Position numbers and translations under genes: made by a program
The notes under the pieces: model-generated
What the model saw: only the letters and a program-made list of their open reading frames with translations
Told to the model about the DNA's origin: nothing
Database searches by the model: none
Part shown: in pieces, positions 1 through 9,500 of the stretch
Position numbering within the stretch: position 1 is the stretch's first letter
Layout: the number at the start of each line of letters is the position of its first letter
Assembly (NCBI GenBank): GCA_016793885.1
Contig: JAEUHE010000020.1
Coordinates: 1-64,000 of the forward strand
Source of the DNA: Verrucomicrobiales bacterium
GTDB lineage: Bacteria; Verrucomicrobiota; Verrucomicrobiia; Limisphaerales; UBA11320
Direction of reading: 5' to 3'
Length of the DNA stretch: 64,000 nt

Positions 1-240
1 GGGTTGTGAGAAAACCACGACTAACCCAGGGTAGGCGCTCCTGCGTCGCGCCAACCCTGGGCTTTGAGCCGGAATCCCTTTGGGATTCTAACATTTGGTC
101 GAAGAACTTGTGGGTAATGCTTAGAGAGGGCTGCCGCACTCCATATGGCCCAACTCGGTCGGGAAGCGTCTTGGAGTGCTGTAGCCCTCTAAAGCTTTTC
201 GGCAACCGACGGAGTCGGGAGATCTCACCCACTTTTAATC
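1..240 (-). repeat. Degenerate hairpin-rich dispersed repeat, inverted copy of the 27.3-kb array unit
   Basis: No convincing gene lies in the first 301 bases. Three inverted repeats are visible. One has arms 25-38 and 48-61 (13 of 14 pairs, 9-base loop). One has arms 72-78 and 82-88 (7 perfect pairs, 3-base loop). The third has long arms 125-142 and 173-190 (16 of 18 matching). The third hairpin and the following 'aaagcttttcgg' are the reverse complement of the unit repeated at 27303-27860. The 95-codon reading frame across this stretch is therefore read as repeat-derived and not as a gene. Confidence 0.75.
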
Positions 241-301
241 ACACCCGCGACGATGGCTTCGCGTTCCCCGGCTTGACTGGACCGAGCGGGTAGCAGAACT
301 T

Positions 302-1231
302 GTGCAGATGTATCGGGTCCGCGCAGCGGATGGAACAGAGCATGGCCCTCTTTCGGTGGAAACCGTGAGAGCCTGGCTCGCTGATGGACGGGTTCTTCAC
401 CGGTCGGCCGCCCGATTGGAAGAGGGCACGGAGTGGAAGCCTTTGAGCGAATTTCCTGATTTTGCCCTGAGTTCCGTGTCAGTTTCCTCGGCCTCACTAC
501 CCCCGTCGGCCGCCCAGCCTCCTCCGCCAGTCCTGCCGCCTCCGCTTCCGCCCATCCCCCGTTCATCGCCCCAGGCCTCATCCCCTCGTCCCCGGTTCAG
601 CATCCTGGCGATTGCCTCTCTGGTGCTCGGCCTGTTCGGGTTCCTGGTCTTTCCGGCCCTGGTCGGACTGGTGTGCGGATTCGTCGGGTTGTCGAAGATT
701 CGCTCCAGCCGTGGGGCGCTCAAAGGCCGGATGCTCGCGAACATTGGCATCCTGCTCTCCTTTGCCATGCTGGTCCTCGTCGGCGTGGGCGTGTTCTGGG
801 CCGTGAACCAGCATCGTCAACACCGCCCCGGCCGGCCGGCCGTGAGATCCACGGGTTGCGAAGAGAATCTCAACCAATTGGCCCATGCGGTTCGCCAGTA
901 CGCCAACGATCATGGGGACATTCTTCCGGGGGCCACGAATTGGTGTGATCAAGTCCGAGACTATGTCCCGACCATGGAGGTCTACACGTGTCCCGGCGGT
1001 AGTTCCGATCAGCGCTCGAGCTTCGCTCTGAACCGGAATGTAGCGGGAAGAAATCAAGAAACCTTGAATCCTGCCACCGTGTTGCTCTTTGAGTCAGGGG
1101 TGGGGTGGAACGCCGCTGGCACTCCAGAGATCGCCGGTTCTGCCCGGGGTTTTCTTCATGTTGTCCTGGTCAATGGAGAATTATTGCGGATCGCCCCCGA
1201 AGGTGTTTCGAGCCTGCGCTGGGAACCGTAG
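302..1231 (+). CDS. GYF_2 (DUF4339)/DUF4190 membrane protein with pseudopilin-like C-terminus
   Basis: Residues 1-50 (YRVRAADGTEHGPLS, then WKPLSEF) look like a GYF_2/DUF4339 domain. A proline-rich linker (about 60-95) follows, then two hydrophobic helices at about 100-125 and 145-167 separated by GLSKIRSSRGALKGR, as in DUF4190 proteins. The C-terminal 130 residues (CEENLNQLAHAVRQYANDHG, then MEVYTCPGG) resemble the globular part of DUF1559/type II pseudopilin-like proteins common in PVC bacteria. The first codon is GTG at 302, with an ATG two codons later at 308; either could be used. It is followed 11 bases later by a second small membrane-protein gene, so the two are probably co-transcribed. 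Function is unknown; a membrane-anchored protein-interaction role is inferred. Confidence 0.8.
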   Translation: MQMYRVRAADGTEHGPLSVETVRAWLADGRVLHRSAARLEEGTEWKPLSEFPDFALSSVSVSSASLPPSAAQPPPPVLPPPLPPIPRSSPQASSPRPRFSILAIASLVLGLFGFLVFPALVGLVCGFVGLSKIRSSRGALKGRMLANIGILLSFAMLVLVGVGVFWAVNQHRQHRPGRPAVRSTGCEENLNQLAHAVRQYANDHGDILPGATNWCDQVRDYVPTMEVYTCPGGSSDQRSSFALNRNVAGRNQETLNPATVLLFESGVGWNAAGTPEIAGSARGFLHVVLVNGELLRIAPEGVSSLRWEP

Positions 1232-1242
1232 CCTCATTTGAG

Positions 1243-1638
1243 ATGACTCCCGAGAGACCTCCCCCTTTGCCTCACAGGCATTCCGACGGCTCCGTGCCGA
1301 GATCGCGGTGGTGGCAGCCGGCGGTCGTCAATGTCAGATGGTGTGTCATTGTGAATCTGCTGGGCTGCCCGGGATTAGGGACCATCATGGCTCGGCAGCG
1401 TGGGGGCTATTTACAGCTGGCCTGCATGCTGACGGGGACCTGCCTTTTGATCGGGTTTATGGTGAGCTATGCTCGGGCGCTGGTGCGTCTGTTTCAGTCG
1501 GCCAATCCCGAATCCGGACCCGACCTCACGGGCCATTATTGGCTGCTGGGCTGGGGAGGAGGCCTTTGCGTGGCAGCCTGGATCGCATCCGCCTTCTCTT
1601 CATGGCAACTCTGGCGGTCTCAAAAAAGACAGGGCTGA
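1243..1638 (+). CDS. Small hypothetical membrane protein
   Basis: A 131-residue product with hydrophobic segments at about 30-75 (NLLGCPGLGTIMARQRGG, then LACMLTGTCLLIGFM) and 100-122. The frame is open further upstream (from 1105), but that part overlaps the preceding gene. The ATG at 1243, 11 bases after the previous stop, is the natural start. The N-terminus is proline-rich (MTPERPPPLPHRHSDG), a common cytosolic leader in verrucomicrobial membrane proteins. Its last 19 bases overlap the 3' end of the convergent aat gene. I do not recognise a characterised family. Confidence 0.65.
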   Translation: MTPERPPPLPHRHSDGSVPRSRWWQPAVVNVRWCVIVNLLGCPGLGTIMARQRGGYLQLACMLTGTCLLIGFMVSYARALVRLFQSANPESGPDLTGHYWLLGWGGGLCVAAWIASAFSSWQLWRSQKRQG

Positions 1639-2279
1639 CGGATCGCTCGGCTCAGCCGCTTGAGATATTCTTCGCGCGGGATCTGGCTGGCGCCGAGTTG
1701 CTCGGTTGTGGGGTTCAGAACTTGAGTGTCGAAAAGTTGGAAACCGCGGGATTCGAGATGTTGAAGCAGGTGATGCAGGGCCACCTTCGACGCGTTGTCC
1801 GCGCGGTGGAACATGGATTCTCCGGCGAAAAGCGCCCCCACCTGGACCCCGTAAATGCCCCCCACCAAGTCATCCCCCAGCCAGCACTCCACGCTGTGGG
1901 CGTGTCCTGCGTGGTGGAGCGCGGTGTAGGCTGCGACAAACTCCTGGGAGATCCAGGTTTCCTGCCGCGTGGGTGTGGTGACCGCGCAGGCTTCGATCAC
2001 CTGTTTGAAGGCCCGATCGCGCGTGATGGAGAATGGGTTCTTGCGCAGAAATTTCGCGAGGCTCTTGGAGAGGCGAAAAGAACCGTGTTCGAAAACAGCG
2101 CGAGGGTCAGGAGACCACCAGGTGATAGGATCAGCGCTCCACGGAAAGATCCCGCTTTTGTAAGCTAACAGCAGGCGCTCCAGCGAAAGATCCCCCCCGA
2201 TGGCGACCAGCCCGTCGAGCTCTCCCCGCTGCGCTGTTCGAGGATCGGGAAACCAAAGCTGTCTGGTGAGCAATCGCAC
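1620..2279 (-). CDS. aat: Leucyl/phenylalanyl-tRNA-protein transferase
   Basis: The 219-residue protein matches the length and pattern of Aat (FPDPRTA, then LVAIGGDLSLERLLLAYKSG, IFPWS, WWSPDPRAV, HAHSVECW, GGIYGVQVGALFAGESMF, FDTQVLNPTTEQLGA). This family transfers Leu or Phe from aminoacyl-tRNA to proteins with N-terminal Arg or Lys, creating N-degrons that ClpS delivers to ClpAP. It is the last gene of a minus-strand run glgC-clpS-DUF2017-like-aat and starts 6 bases after the previous stop. Having clpS two genes upstream makes the N-degron role very likely. The 3' end overlaps the convergent membrane-protein gene by 19 bases. Confidence 0.95.
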   Translation of the reverse strand: MRLLTRQLWFPDPRTAQRGELDGLVAIGGDLSLERLLLAYKSGIFPWSADPITWWSPDPRAVFEHGSFRLSKSLAKFLRKNPFSITRDRAFKQVIEACAVTTPTRQETWISQEFVAAYTALHHAGHAHSVECWLGDDLVGGIYGVQVGALFAGESMFHRADNASKVALHHLLQHLESRGFQLFDTQVLNPTTEQLGASQIPREEYLKRLSRAIRQPCLF

Positions 2280-2285
2280 GCTGGG

Positions 2286-2777
2286 TCATTCGTCGGCGGA
2301 ATCCAAAGCTCGCAGGATCCCGTCGAGCACCATTCCGGAAAAATCCATCCGCAGCAAGTCGTGGAGCCGATCGGGATGCTTCTCGATGGCGGACTCCTGA
2401 TGCTGCTCCGGGCAGTCGAGGCGGTACCAGCTCGCCACGCGCAGCTCATTGACCACCTGCATGAACCAGTCGACATCTTGGAGCGGCAGGACCAGCCTGG
2501 ATCCACCGTCCGGTTGCTGCTGAAGGCCAGGACCGCTTAGGAATGCCTCCAACCGACTCCGATAGGCTTCTTTCATTTCGCCGAGCGTGACACTGAGTAA
2601 CTCCGGATCGGGCGAGGGAGCGGCTGGGCGGCGGTTGGTTTTTTCGCGAGACGCAGGCGGAACGGACCACGGTTCATGCGCCATTGGGTAGGCAGCGAGG
2701 GTGAAACTAAGCAGCTGCGTTTCGAGTGCGTTGAGATCGAAAGCCAGGTGCTGTTCGGTTTTGGAAAGCAATTTCAC
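2286..2777 (-). CDS. DUF2017-like protein between clpS and aat
   Basis: A 163-residue soluble, helical, acidic protein with no signal peptide or membrane segment. It begins MKLLSKTEQHLAFDLNALET and has a conserved-looking C-terminal half (WFMQVVNELRVASWYRLDC, then LLRMDFSGMVLDGILRAL). Its start codon directly follows the clpS stop, so translation is probably coupled, and aat begins 6 bases after its stop. In actinobacteria and some other phyla, clpS is followed by DUF2017 genes of similar size and placement. The assignment rests on position and overall look, not on a profile match. A regulatory or accessory role in ClpS-dependent degradation is inferred only. Confidence 0.65.
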   Translation of the reverse strand: MKLLSKTEQHLAFDLNALETQLLSFTLAAYPMAHEPWSVPPASREKTNRRPAAPSPDPELLSVTLGEMKEAYRSRLEAFLSGPGLQQQPDGGSRLVLPLQDVDWFMQVVNELRVASWYRLDCPEQHQESAIEKHPDRLHDLLRMDFSGMVLDGILRALDSADE

Positions 2778-3083
2778 TTAATCCGGCTCCATGGTCGCAT
2801 GCAGGCTGTAAGCGTGGAGCCGATGGACATAGTGCTCGGCTTTCTCGAGGCTTTCCCGCGCCACCACGCTCTTTCCCTGCTGGTGGACCTCAAGCATGTG
2901 CTTTTCGGCGGTCTTTCGGTCCCAGCCGAACACTTTCTGAAACACATGGGAGACATAATTCATCAGGTTGACCGGATCATTCCAGACAATGACGCGGAAC
3001 ACCGGCGCCTTGCCTTCTTTGGACTTGGTCGCGATCTCGTCTTCAGTGTCCGGCACCAAGAGCGGTAATTCCACTTCGGACAT
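2778..3083 (-). CDS. clpS: ATP-dependent Clp protease adaptor ClpS
   Basis: A 101-residue protein with the ClpS core: FRVIVWNDPVNLMNYV, FGWDRKTAEKHMLEVHQQG, then AEHYVHRLHAYSLHATMEPD. The NDPVN...M segment and the H-x-x-G motif form the N-degron binding pocket in this family. The N-terminal extension (about 27 residues) is the flexible part that engages ClpA in characterised homologues. It lies 25 bases downstream of glgC and is immediately followed by the DUF2017-like gene. No clpA is in the window. Confidence 0.95.
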   Translation of the reverse strand: MSEVELPLLVPDTEDEIATKSKEGKAPVFRVIVWNDPVNLMNYVSHVFQKVFGWDRKTAEKHMLEVHQQGKSVVARESLEKAEHYVHRLHAYSLHATMEPD

Positions 3084-3108
3084 ATCCTATCCTGGCTCGA
3101 CGGCCAGA

Positions 3109-4419
3109 CTAAATGGTGGTTCCGTGGGGAATGGTTCCGTTCTTAGGAATGATCACCACGCCGTCGCGAATGTGGTAGAGCGGATGGTCCAGGTCCTGGT
3201 CCTTGCCCTCCGGGGAAATGTGGCAGTTGTCTCCTATCCGGGCATTCTTGTCGATGATGGCATTCTCGATGAACGTATTCTGCCCGATGCCCAGCCGCGG
3301 CTTGCCGAGCATCTCGTTCTCGATGATGGAATCCTGGGTCTCGTAGTGGTCACAACCCATCATGACCACCCGGTTGAGGGTGGTTCCGCTTCCGACAAGG
3401 CTGCGGATCCCGATGATGGACTGCTGTATTTTGGCGTGGTTGATGATGCATCCGTCCGATACCAGGGCGTGATCGATCTGGGCGCCGTTAATTTTTGATC
3501 CTGGCAAGAACCGAGGCCGGCTGAAGATCGGGGATGCCATGTCAAAAAAGTTGAAGCGAGGAAGCTCGGCTGCCAGGTCCAAATTGGCTTCGAAGAAGGA
3601 GCGAATGGTTCCGATGTCTTCCCAATATCCTTGGAAGACATACGAGAAGACCTGTCGTTTGCCGATGGCGGCCGGAATGATGTGCTTGCCGAAGTCCTTC
3701 TCCTCGTTGTTCAGCAGTTGGACGAGCACGTCGCGGTTGAAGACATAGATGCCCATGGACGCCAGGGCATAGTCTTCCTCGCCTTCGATGCCCAGCTGAG
3801 CATAGCGGTCTCTTCCCAGCAGCAGCGATTCGAGAACTTTGGGGTCCTTGGGTTTTTCAACGAAGCGGGTGATTCGCTTGGTCTCGTCAATCTGCATGAT
3901 ACCCAGGCCGCCGGCATCCTTGGCCGGAACGGGCATGGTCGCGATGGTCAGTTCGGCTCCCGAATCGACGTGCTGATGCAGGATCCGCCGAAAATCCATC
4001 CGGTAGAGCTGATCTCCGCTCAGAATCAAGCAGTAGTCGAAGGAGTGGTTGAGCAGGTGAATCAGGTTCTTCCGGACGGCGTCGGCGGTTCCCTGATACC
4101 AGGACGTGTTGGTAAACGATTGTTCCGCCGCCAAAATTTCAACGAAACCGCCGGAGAATTGGTCGAACTTGTAGGATTGATAGATATGCCGGTGCAGCGA
4201 CGCCGAGTTGAACTGGGTTAGGACGTAGATGCGGCGCAGATTGGAGTTAATGCAGTTCGAGATGGGAACATCCACCAGGCGATATTTGCCGGCCAGCGGA
4301 ACCGCCGGTTTCGATCGCTCCTTGGTGAGGGGGAAAAGGCGTGTGCCCTGTCCTCCTCCCATGATGATGCACAGCACATTGGTTGTGTTCGGCGTAACCC
4401 GCTTAAAAAATGATGTCAT
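3109..4419 (-). CDS. glgC: Glucose-1-phosphate adenylyltransferase (ADP-glucose pyrophosphorylase)
   Basis: A 436-residue protein of normal GlgC length. The nucleotidyltransferase signature GGGQGTRLFPLT followed by ERSKPAVPLAGKYRLVD is near residue 21. GTADAVRKN, LILSGDQLYRMD and the sugar-phosphate lysine region FVEKPKDP follow. The C-terminal third (PGSKINGAQIDHALVSDGC, then IGIRSLVGSGT) is the left-handed beta-helix. It makes ADP-glucose for glycogen. It is first in a run with clpS, the DUF2017-like gene and aat, and is divergent from glmS across a 229-base gap that must hold both promoters. The pairing of a glycogen gene with N-degron genes is unusual and may be only positional. Confidence 0.95.
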   Translation of the reverse strand: MTSFFKRVTPNTTNVLCIIMGGGQGTRLFPLTKERSKPAVPLAGKYRLVDVPISNCINSNLRRIYVLTQFNSASLHRHIYQSYKFDQFSGGFVEILAAEQSFTNTSWYQGTADAVRKNLIHLLNHSFDYCLILSGDQLYRMDFRRILHQHVDSGAELTIATMPVPAKDAGGLGIMQIDETKRITRFVEKPKDPKVLESLLLGRDRYAQLGIEGEEDYALASMGIYVFNRDVLVQLLNNEEKDFGKHIIPAAIGKRQVFSYVFQGYWEDIGTIRSFFEANLDLAAELPRFNFFDMASPIFSRPRFLPGSKINGAQIDHALVSDGCIINHAKIQQSIIGIRSLVGSGTTLNRVVMMGCDHYETQDSIIENEMLGKPRLGIGQNTFIENAIIDKNARIGDNCHISPEGKDQDLDHPLYHIRDGVVIIPKNGTIPHGTTI

Positions 4420-4648
4420 ATCGAAATCCTATGTAAGACCTTATCCTGGAGCTGCAACCGCAAACCTATACTCGGTTTCTGGCCTGGGGCGCAAGCGGAA
4501 GTCGCAAGCGGTTAGAGAAACGTGTAATTTCATGATCAAGACTTTCAGCGAATTGCCGAATCTCATGGAGAGACGGACACGCCCGTGACGCCCCATCGGA
4601 TTTCCCGTGCGGGGTTCCCAGGCAAATAACTAAATACCAAGCACGCAC

Positions 4649-6505
4649 ATGTGTGGAATCGTAGGCTACATCGGAAAACGTGACGCGACACCCATCCTCT
4701 TGGAAGGGCTCCGCCGTCTCGAATATCGCGGTTACGATAGCGCCGGAATCGCGCTCGTCAGCGACGGGCAGCTCAAAATCCGGAAAAAGAAAGGCAAGAT
4801 TGACGAGGGGCTTGCCCGGCTTATTCCCACGCAGCCGATCCATGGGATCGTCGGCATTGGCCACACGCGTTGGGCGACCCATGGACCGCCGTGCGATGAG
4901 AACTCCCATCCTCACTTGGACCACTCGGCTCGGATCGCCGTGGTTCACAACGGGGTCATCGAGAACTTCGATACCCTCAAGGAGCGGATGATCCGTGATG
5001 GGCACAAATTCCACTCGGCGACCGACACCGAAGTCCTGGCGCACCTCATCGGGGAGCACTATGGCAAGGTGAAGGGCCACAAGGACGGGGTTCACCCGCT
5101 CACCCAGGCGGTCATGAATGCGTTGCGGGAGGTCATCGGAACCTATGGTATCGCCGTCGTCTGCGTCGATTATCCCGACCTGATGGTCGGTGCGCGCCGG
5201 GGCTCACCGCTGCTGGTGGGAGTTGGGGAAGGGGAACATTTTCTGGCCAGTGATGCCAGTGCCGTGGTGGCTCATACTCGTCAGGTGGCTTACCTCAACG
5301 ATTACGACGTGGTCACGATCACCCCGGATCGCTTCGATGTCACCAGCCTGGGCAACGATACTGCCAAAGTACAAATCAGCCAGTTGGAGTTCGGAGCCGA
5401 GGCGGCGGAGAAGGGGAGATTTCCCCACTACATGCTCAAGGAGATCTTCGAGCAGCCGAAGACGGTCCAAAACGCGATCCGCGGTCGCATCGATTTCGAG
5501 GAGGCGATGCCCAAGTTTGGCGGTCTGAACATGACGGTCGCCGAGATGCGGGAGATCGATCAGATTGTCATACCCGCCTGTGGAACCAGCTGGCATGCCG
5601 CCTTGATCGGCGAGTATCTGCTCGAGGAACTGGCCCATATTCCAACCGAGGTGGAGTACGCGAGCGAGTTCCGATATCGCAACGCTCCCTTGGAGAAGCA
5701 TACTCTGGTGCTGGTCATCACGCAGTCCGGCGAGACTGCGGACACCTTGGCCGGCCTGCGGGAATCGCGGCGACGGGGTCACAAGGTCCTCGCGGTTTGC
5801 AATGTCGTCGGCAGCACCATCGCCCGCGAGGCGGACGGGGGAATTTACCTGCATGCTGGGCCGGAGATCGGGGTGGCATCCACGAAGGCTTTCACCTCAC
5901 AAGTCAGCGTCCTGACGCTGTTCGCCACGCTGATGGGCCGTATCCGGATGTTGGCTTCGAACCGGGGCCTTCAGATCCTACGTGCTCTCGAGAAGGTTCC
6001 TGAACAGATGGAAAGCATCCTGGAGCAGAACGACAAGATTAAGCAGATCGCCTTGAAATACGCCCAGGCGGATGACTTTTTCTTTTTGGGTCGCCAGTAC
6101 AGCTTCCCGGTCGCGTTGGAAGGCGCGCTCAAGCTGAAGGAGATTTCCTACATTCACGCCGAGGGGTATCCGGCCGCCGAGATGAAGCATGGCCCGATTG
6201 CCATGATCGACGAGAAGACTCCCACGGTGTTTGTCATTCCGACGGACAGCCTCTACGAGAAAGCCATCAGCAACTTGGAAGAGATCAAGGCCCGCAAGGG
6301 ACCCGTGATCGCCGTGGCAACCGAAGGCAACACGCGCATCAAGGACAAGGTGGATGACGTGATCTATGTCCCGCCCACCCTCGAGCCCATTGCGCCCTTG
6401 CTGAGCGCTCTGCCTCTGCAGTTGCTGGCTTACCACATCGCCGTCGCCCGCGGCTGCGATGTCGATAAACCCCGCAACCTGGCCAAGAGCGTCACCGTGG
6501 AGTAG
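4649..6505 (+). CDS. glmS: Glutamine-fructose-6-phosphate aminotransferase (isomerizing)
   Basis: 618 residues. It starts MCGIVGYIG, so Cys2 is the N-terminal nucleophile of the class II glutaminase domain (about 1-225, with GIGHTRWATHG and NSHPHLD). Two SIS sugar-isomerase domains follow (CGTSWHA and ITQSGETADT near residues 310-360; HAEGYPAAEMKHGP near 505). The end DKPRNLAKSVTVE is the classic GlmS tail whose terminal Lys closes the sugar site. It makes glucosamine-6-phosphate for peptidoglycan and LPS. I looked for a glmS ribozyme in the 229-base leader and saw nothing convincing. Confidence 0.97.
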   Translation: MCGIVGYIGKRDATPILLEGLRRLEYRGYDSAGIALVSDGQLKIRKKKGKIDEGLARLIPTQPIHGIVGIGHTRWATHGPPCDENSHPHLDHSARIAVVHNGVIENFDTLKERMIRDGHKFHSATDTEVLAHLIGEHYGKVKGHKDGVHPLTQAVMNALREVIGTYGIAVVCVDYPDLMVGARRGSPLLVGVGEGEHFLASDASAVVAHTRQVAYLNDYDVVTITPDRFDVTSLGNDTAKVQISQLEFGAEAAEKGRFPHYMLKEIFEQPKTVQNAIRGRIDFEEAMPKFGGLNMTVAEMREIDQIVIPACGTSWHAALIGEYLLEELAHIPTEVEYASEFRYRNAPLEKHTLVLVITQSGETADTLAGLRESRRRGHKVLAVCNVVGSTIAREADGGIYLHAGPEIGVASTKAFTSQVSVLTLFATLMGRIRMLASNRGLQILRALEKVPEQMESILEQNDKIKQIALKYAQADDFFFLGRQYSFPVALEGALKLKEISYIHAEGYPAAEMKHGPIAMIDEKTPTVFVIPTDSLYEKAISNLEEIKARKGPVIAVATEGNTRIKDKVDDVIYVPPTLEPIAPLLSALPLQLLAYHIAVARGCDVDKPRNLAKSVTVE

Positions 6506-6539
6506 AGCAGAGCCGCCGAGGGCCGACACCCACGCTGAT

Positions 6540-9500
6540 CTATTTGCGGAACATCGCGTGATTGGGGTTGCCCATCGACTCGATGTAGGCCAGTAGATCC
6601 AGGACTTCATCCTGAGTGAGGCTGTTCACCAGCCCCTCGGGCATGGCTGAGAGCTTGGCTTTGGACTTGGACTTGATCTCGGTCTTCTTGAGTTCTGTTT
6701 TGCCACCCGTCAGCGGGCTGGTCAGCAGGACCAGGCGGTCGTCCCGATCCTCGAGCACCCGACCGGTGATTTCCTCATCGTCGGTGCGAATAAAGGTCGT
6801 GTTCTCATACTGCTCACTGATGACCTTGCTGGGCTCCAGTATCGAGGACAGCAGATCGAGCCGGGTGAATCGGCTCGAGACAGCGGTGATGTCCGGTCCG
6901 ATGGCTCCCCCCTCCGGACCGAATCGGTGACACGTGGCGCACTGGGCAGCGAGGAATGCCTCCTTGCCACGCTGGAAGTCGCGGCCCTGCGAGGCCTGGT
7001 TAAGCAAGGGCTCCAGGTCGGTCATGCGCCAATCCTTCACGAAGGCGCGAGCCTTCAGATTTGCCTTGGGCATCTCCTTCGATGGCTCCGCGATCAGCAG
7101 GGCGAGAGCCTGCTTCTCATCCCCGCTCAGGTGGTTGATGGCATCTCGGCGCAGCCCTTTCATGAATCCGTTAAAGCTAGCGCCGTTGTTGGCTGGAATT
7201 CCGACATCCCGAAACCACTGATCGAAAAAGGCTGGGTGAGCCGTCGCCCGGGTCGCCGTGGTGGATCCCGGGAGCGGATCCCCTGGTTTGACATTGAGCC
7301 AGGAGAAGAAGCGCTCGCGGTCTCGGGGCGACCAGCCGGGCTTGTGAGTTCTCAGGATCGACATGAAGTAGATCTGATCCTCCTGGACGGTGGAAGCATC
7401 CCGCAGATCTAGAATCCGGCTGACGATTCCCGGCGCGCCGAGCGCGGACAGGATGGATGCGAGTTCGCGGTTTAGCGCCGGGCTGGCTGCCGGCAGTTGG
7501 CGGTTGAGCTTTTCAACCGCCATCTTTTGCAGCTCAGCCGAGGGAAGCCCGTGACGGGCGAGACTCACCTCGATGACGCGCAGTTTCACCAACTTGTGTT
7601 CCTCGTCCAGAGTGTCGAGCGGCCAGCGCGCGAGGGTTTTCAACAAGGATTCTTGATCCGTGGAGGCCCCGACCCGGGCCAAACCCAGCAGGGCGTGCAG
7701 GCCGATGGTGGGATTCGTTTCGGCCCATGCTTTGGCTTTCCAGGTGGTGAGATCTTGAGACTCCAACCCAATACGGGCCGCGTAGCGAATCCAACGATCC
7801 TTGGAACCCAGATGCGGCCACACCGCCTCCGCTCCGCCCGGCTGCGACACTCCGTGGTAGGTCTCCAATTTCTTCCGGAGGGCCCGCGATTCTTGGACTC
7901 CCGCGTCCGCTACCGGAGGAGCCGGGCTGGTGGCCTCATTGCCGGTGTAGCTGATGCGATACAATCCAGCTTGCGTGCCGCGGCCCCCCGTCGTGAAGTA
8001 CATCGCTCCGTCCTTGCCGACCTCCAAATCGTTCAGGTTGAGGGGTTTGCCCTGGACGAACGATTCGAACGAGCCGGTGTAGCTCGCGCCCATATCCCGG
8101 AGATGAACGGCGATCAGGCGGCCATAGGTCCAATCCATCATGTAGAAAGCCCTCTGATACTTGGAGGGAAACTTGGCACCGGTTCCGAACCGGACGCCGG
8201 TAGGGCAGCCTACGCCGATATTCACCGTTGCAGGCAAGGAGTCGGCATAGTATTCGGGCCATTTGGCCGAGCCTTCACGGAACCCTTGATCACCCCCGCT
8301 CACGAGATGGAAGGCGCGCACGGGACGGTACCAAGGCATCCCCCAATCCCATTCCATGTCACTGTCGAACCCAAACAGCTCACCCTCGAGATTGAAGGCA
8401 ATGTCGTAGGTGTTCCGCTGACCCGAGGCAAAGAGTTCGCACTGGCTGCCATCGGGGTTGAGTCGCACCACGTAACCGCCCGGGGGCTTGCGTCCCGCGC
8501 CGAACCCGTTGCCATCTTCCATGCGGGGCAGAACCAGATCGTCGGCGTAGTTTTTGTGGGGGGAGCTCGCCACCAGATCGTTCGGCACGTCCACAAAATT
8601 CCCGTTCACGATGTAGAGCTTGCCATCCTGGCCTAGGACGATGCCGTGCGCTCCGTGCTCTCCCGGACCTCCTTGCCAGCGGCGAAGCAGTTCAACCTGA
8701 TCGTAGGTGTCGTCCCCGTTCGTGTCCTTCAATCGATAGAGATGGTAACCTTCCTTGCCTTGGCCATTTACATAGAGGCTGTCGAAGGCGTAGAGGAGCC
8801 CCATGGCCGCTCGCACAGGTAGGTCGATGGTTTCCAGCTTGGCGATCTGGCCGGCGGAGTCGAGGGTGAGGCGCAGCATGGGCTCGTCGCCCTGGGGTGA
8901 GATGATCAGGCGCCCTTTGGAATCGATGGTCATCGATACCCAGGATCCTTCCCCGGGCTGGGATGACCGAATCAGTTCCACGCGGAAACCCGGTGCCACC
9001 TTCAAGCTCTCCGCGGGAGTGGCTACGGCCGGTTTCAATACATCGCCCCAAGGCTCGCGTCCCAGGGCGCCCAGGCTCGTGGATGCCACCCATCCTTCGG
9101 TAGGCAGCGGTGCGTTGGGGGTGCCCGTGGTGTTCTCCGTCGTGAGCCAGCTGGTGTCCGAGACCAGGGTCTGTTTACGTCCGCCCTCGAATTGAAGGTC
9201 GAGTTTCACCAGCAAGGCCGCAATACCCTCGGAGTTGCGGGCGGCGACATGCAGCGTGTTCTCGCCGTTCTGGAGCTTGGCTCCAACATCCGCGCTCGCG
9301 GGCCTTGACCACTCGCTGTTCCGCAGGACCCGTTGCCCGTTCAGAAACACCTCTGCTCCGTTGTCGCAAGTTGCAGTCAGAGTGGCGCGGCTGACCTTCG
9401 CGCCCACGCTGAAGGTTTTCTTAAAGAAGCGTGTTTCCTTGTCCTTGGGCGTCGCGGCCCAGATCCACTCGGGTGTCTGAGCTTGAAGCCCAGGGCTAGC

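Noticed and set aside
6-293. 95-codon open frame at the window start
   Set aside because: It follows the hairpins of a dispersed repeat and its product looks like translated repeat, not a protein family.
4420-4648. glmS ribozyme or riboswitch in the glmS leader
   Set aside because: No recognisable ribozyme core; that class is mainly known from Gram-positive bacteria.
4466-5095. 209-codon minus-strand frame opposite glmS
   Set aside because: Shadow of glmS, which is certain on the plus strand.
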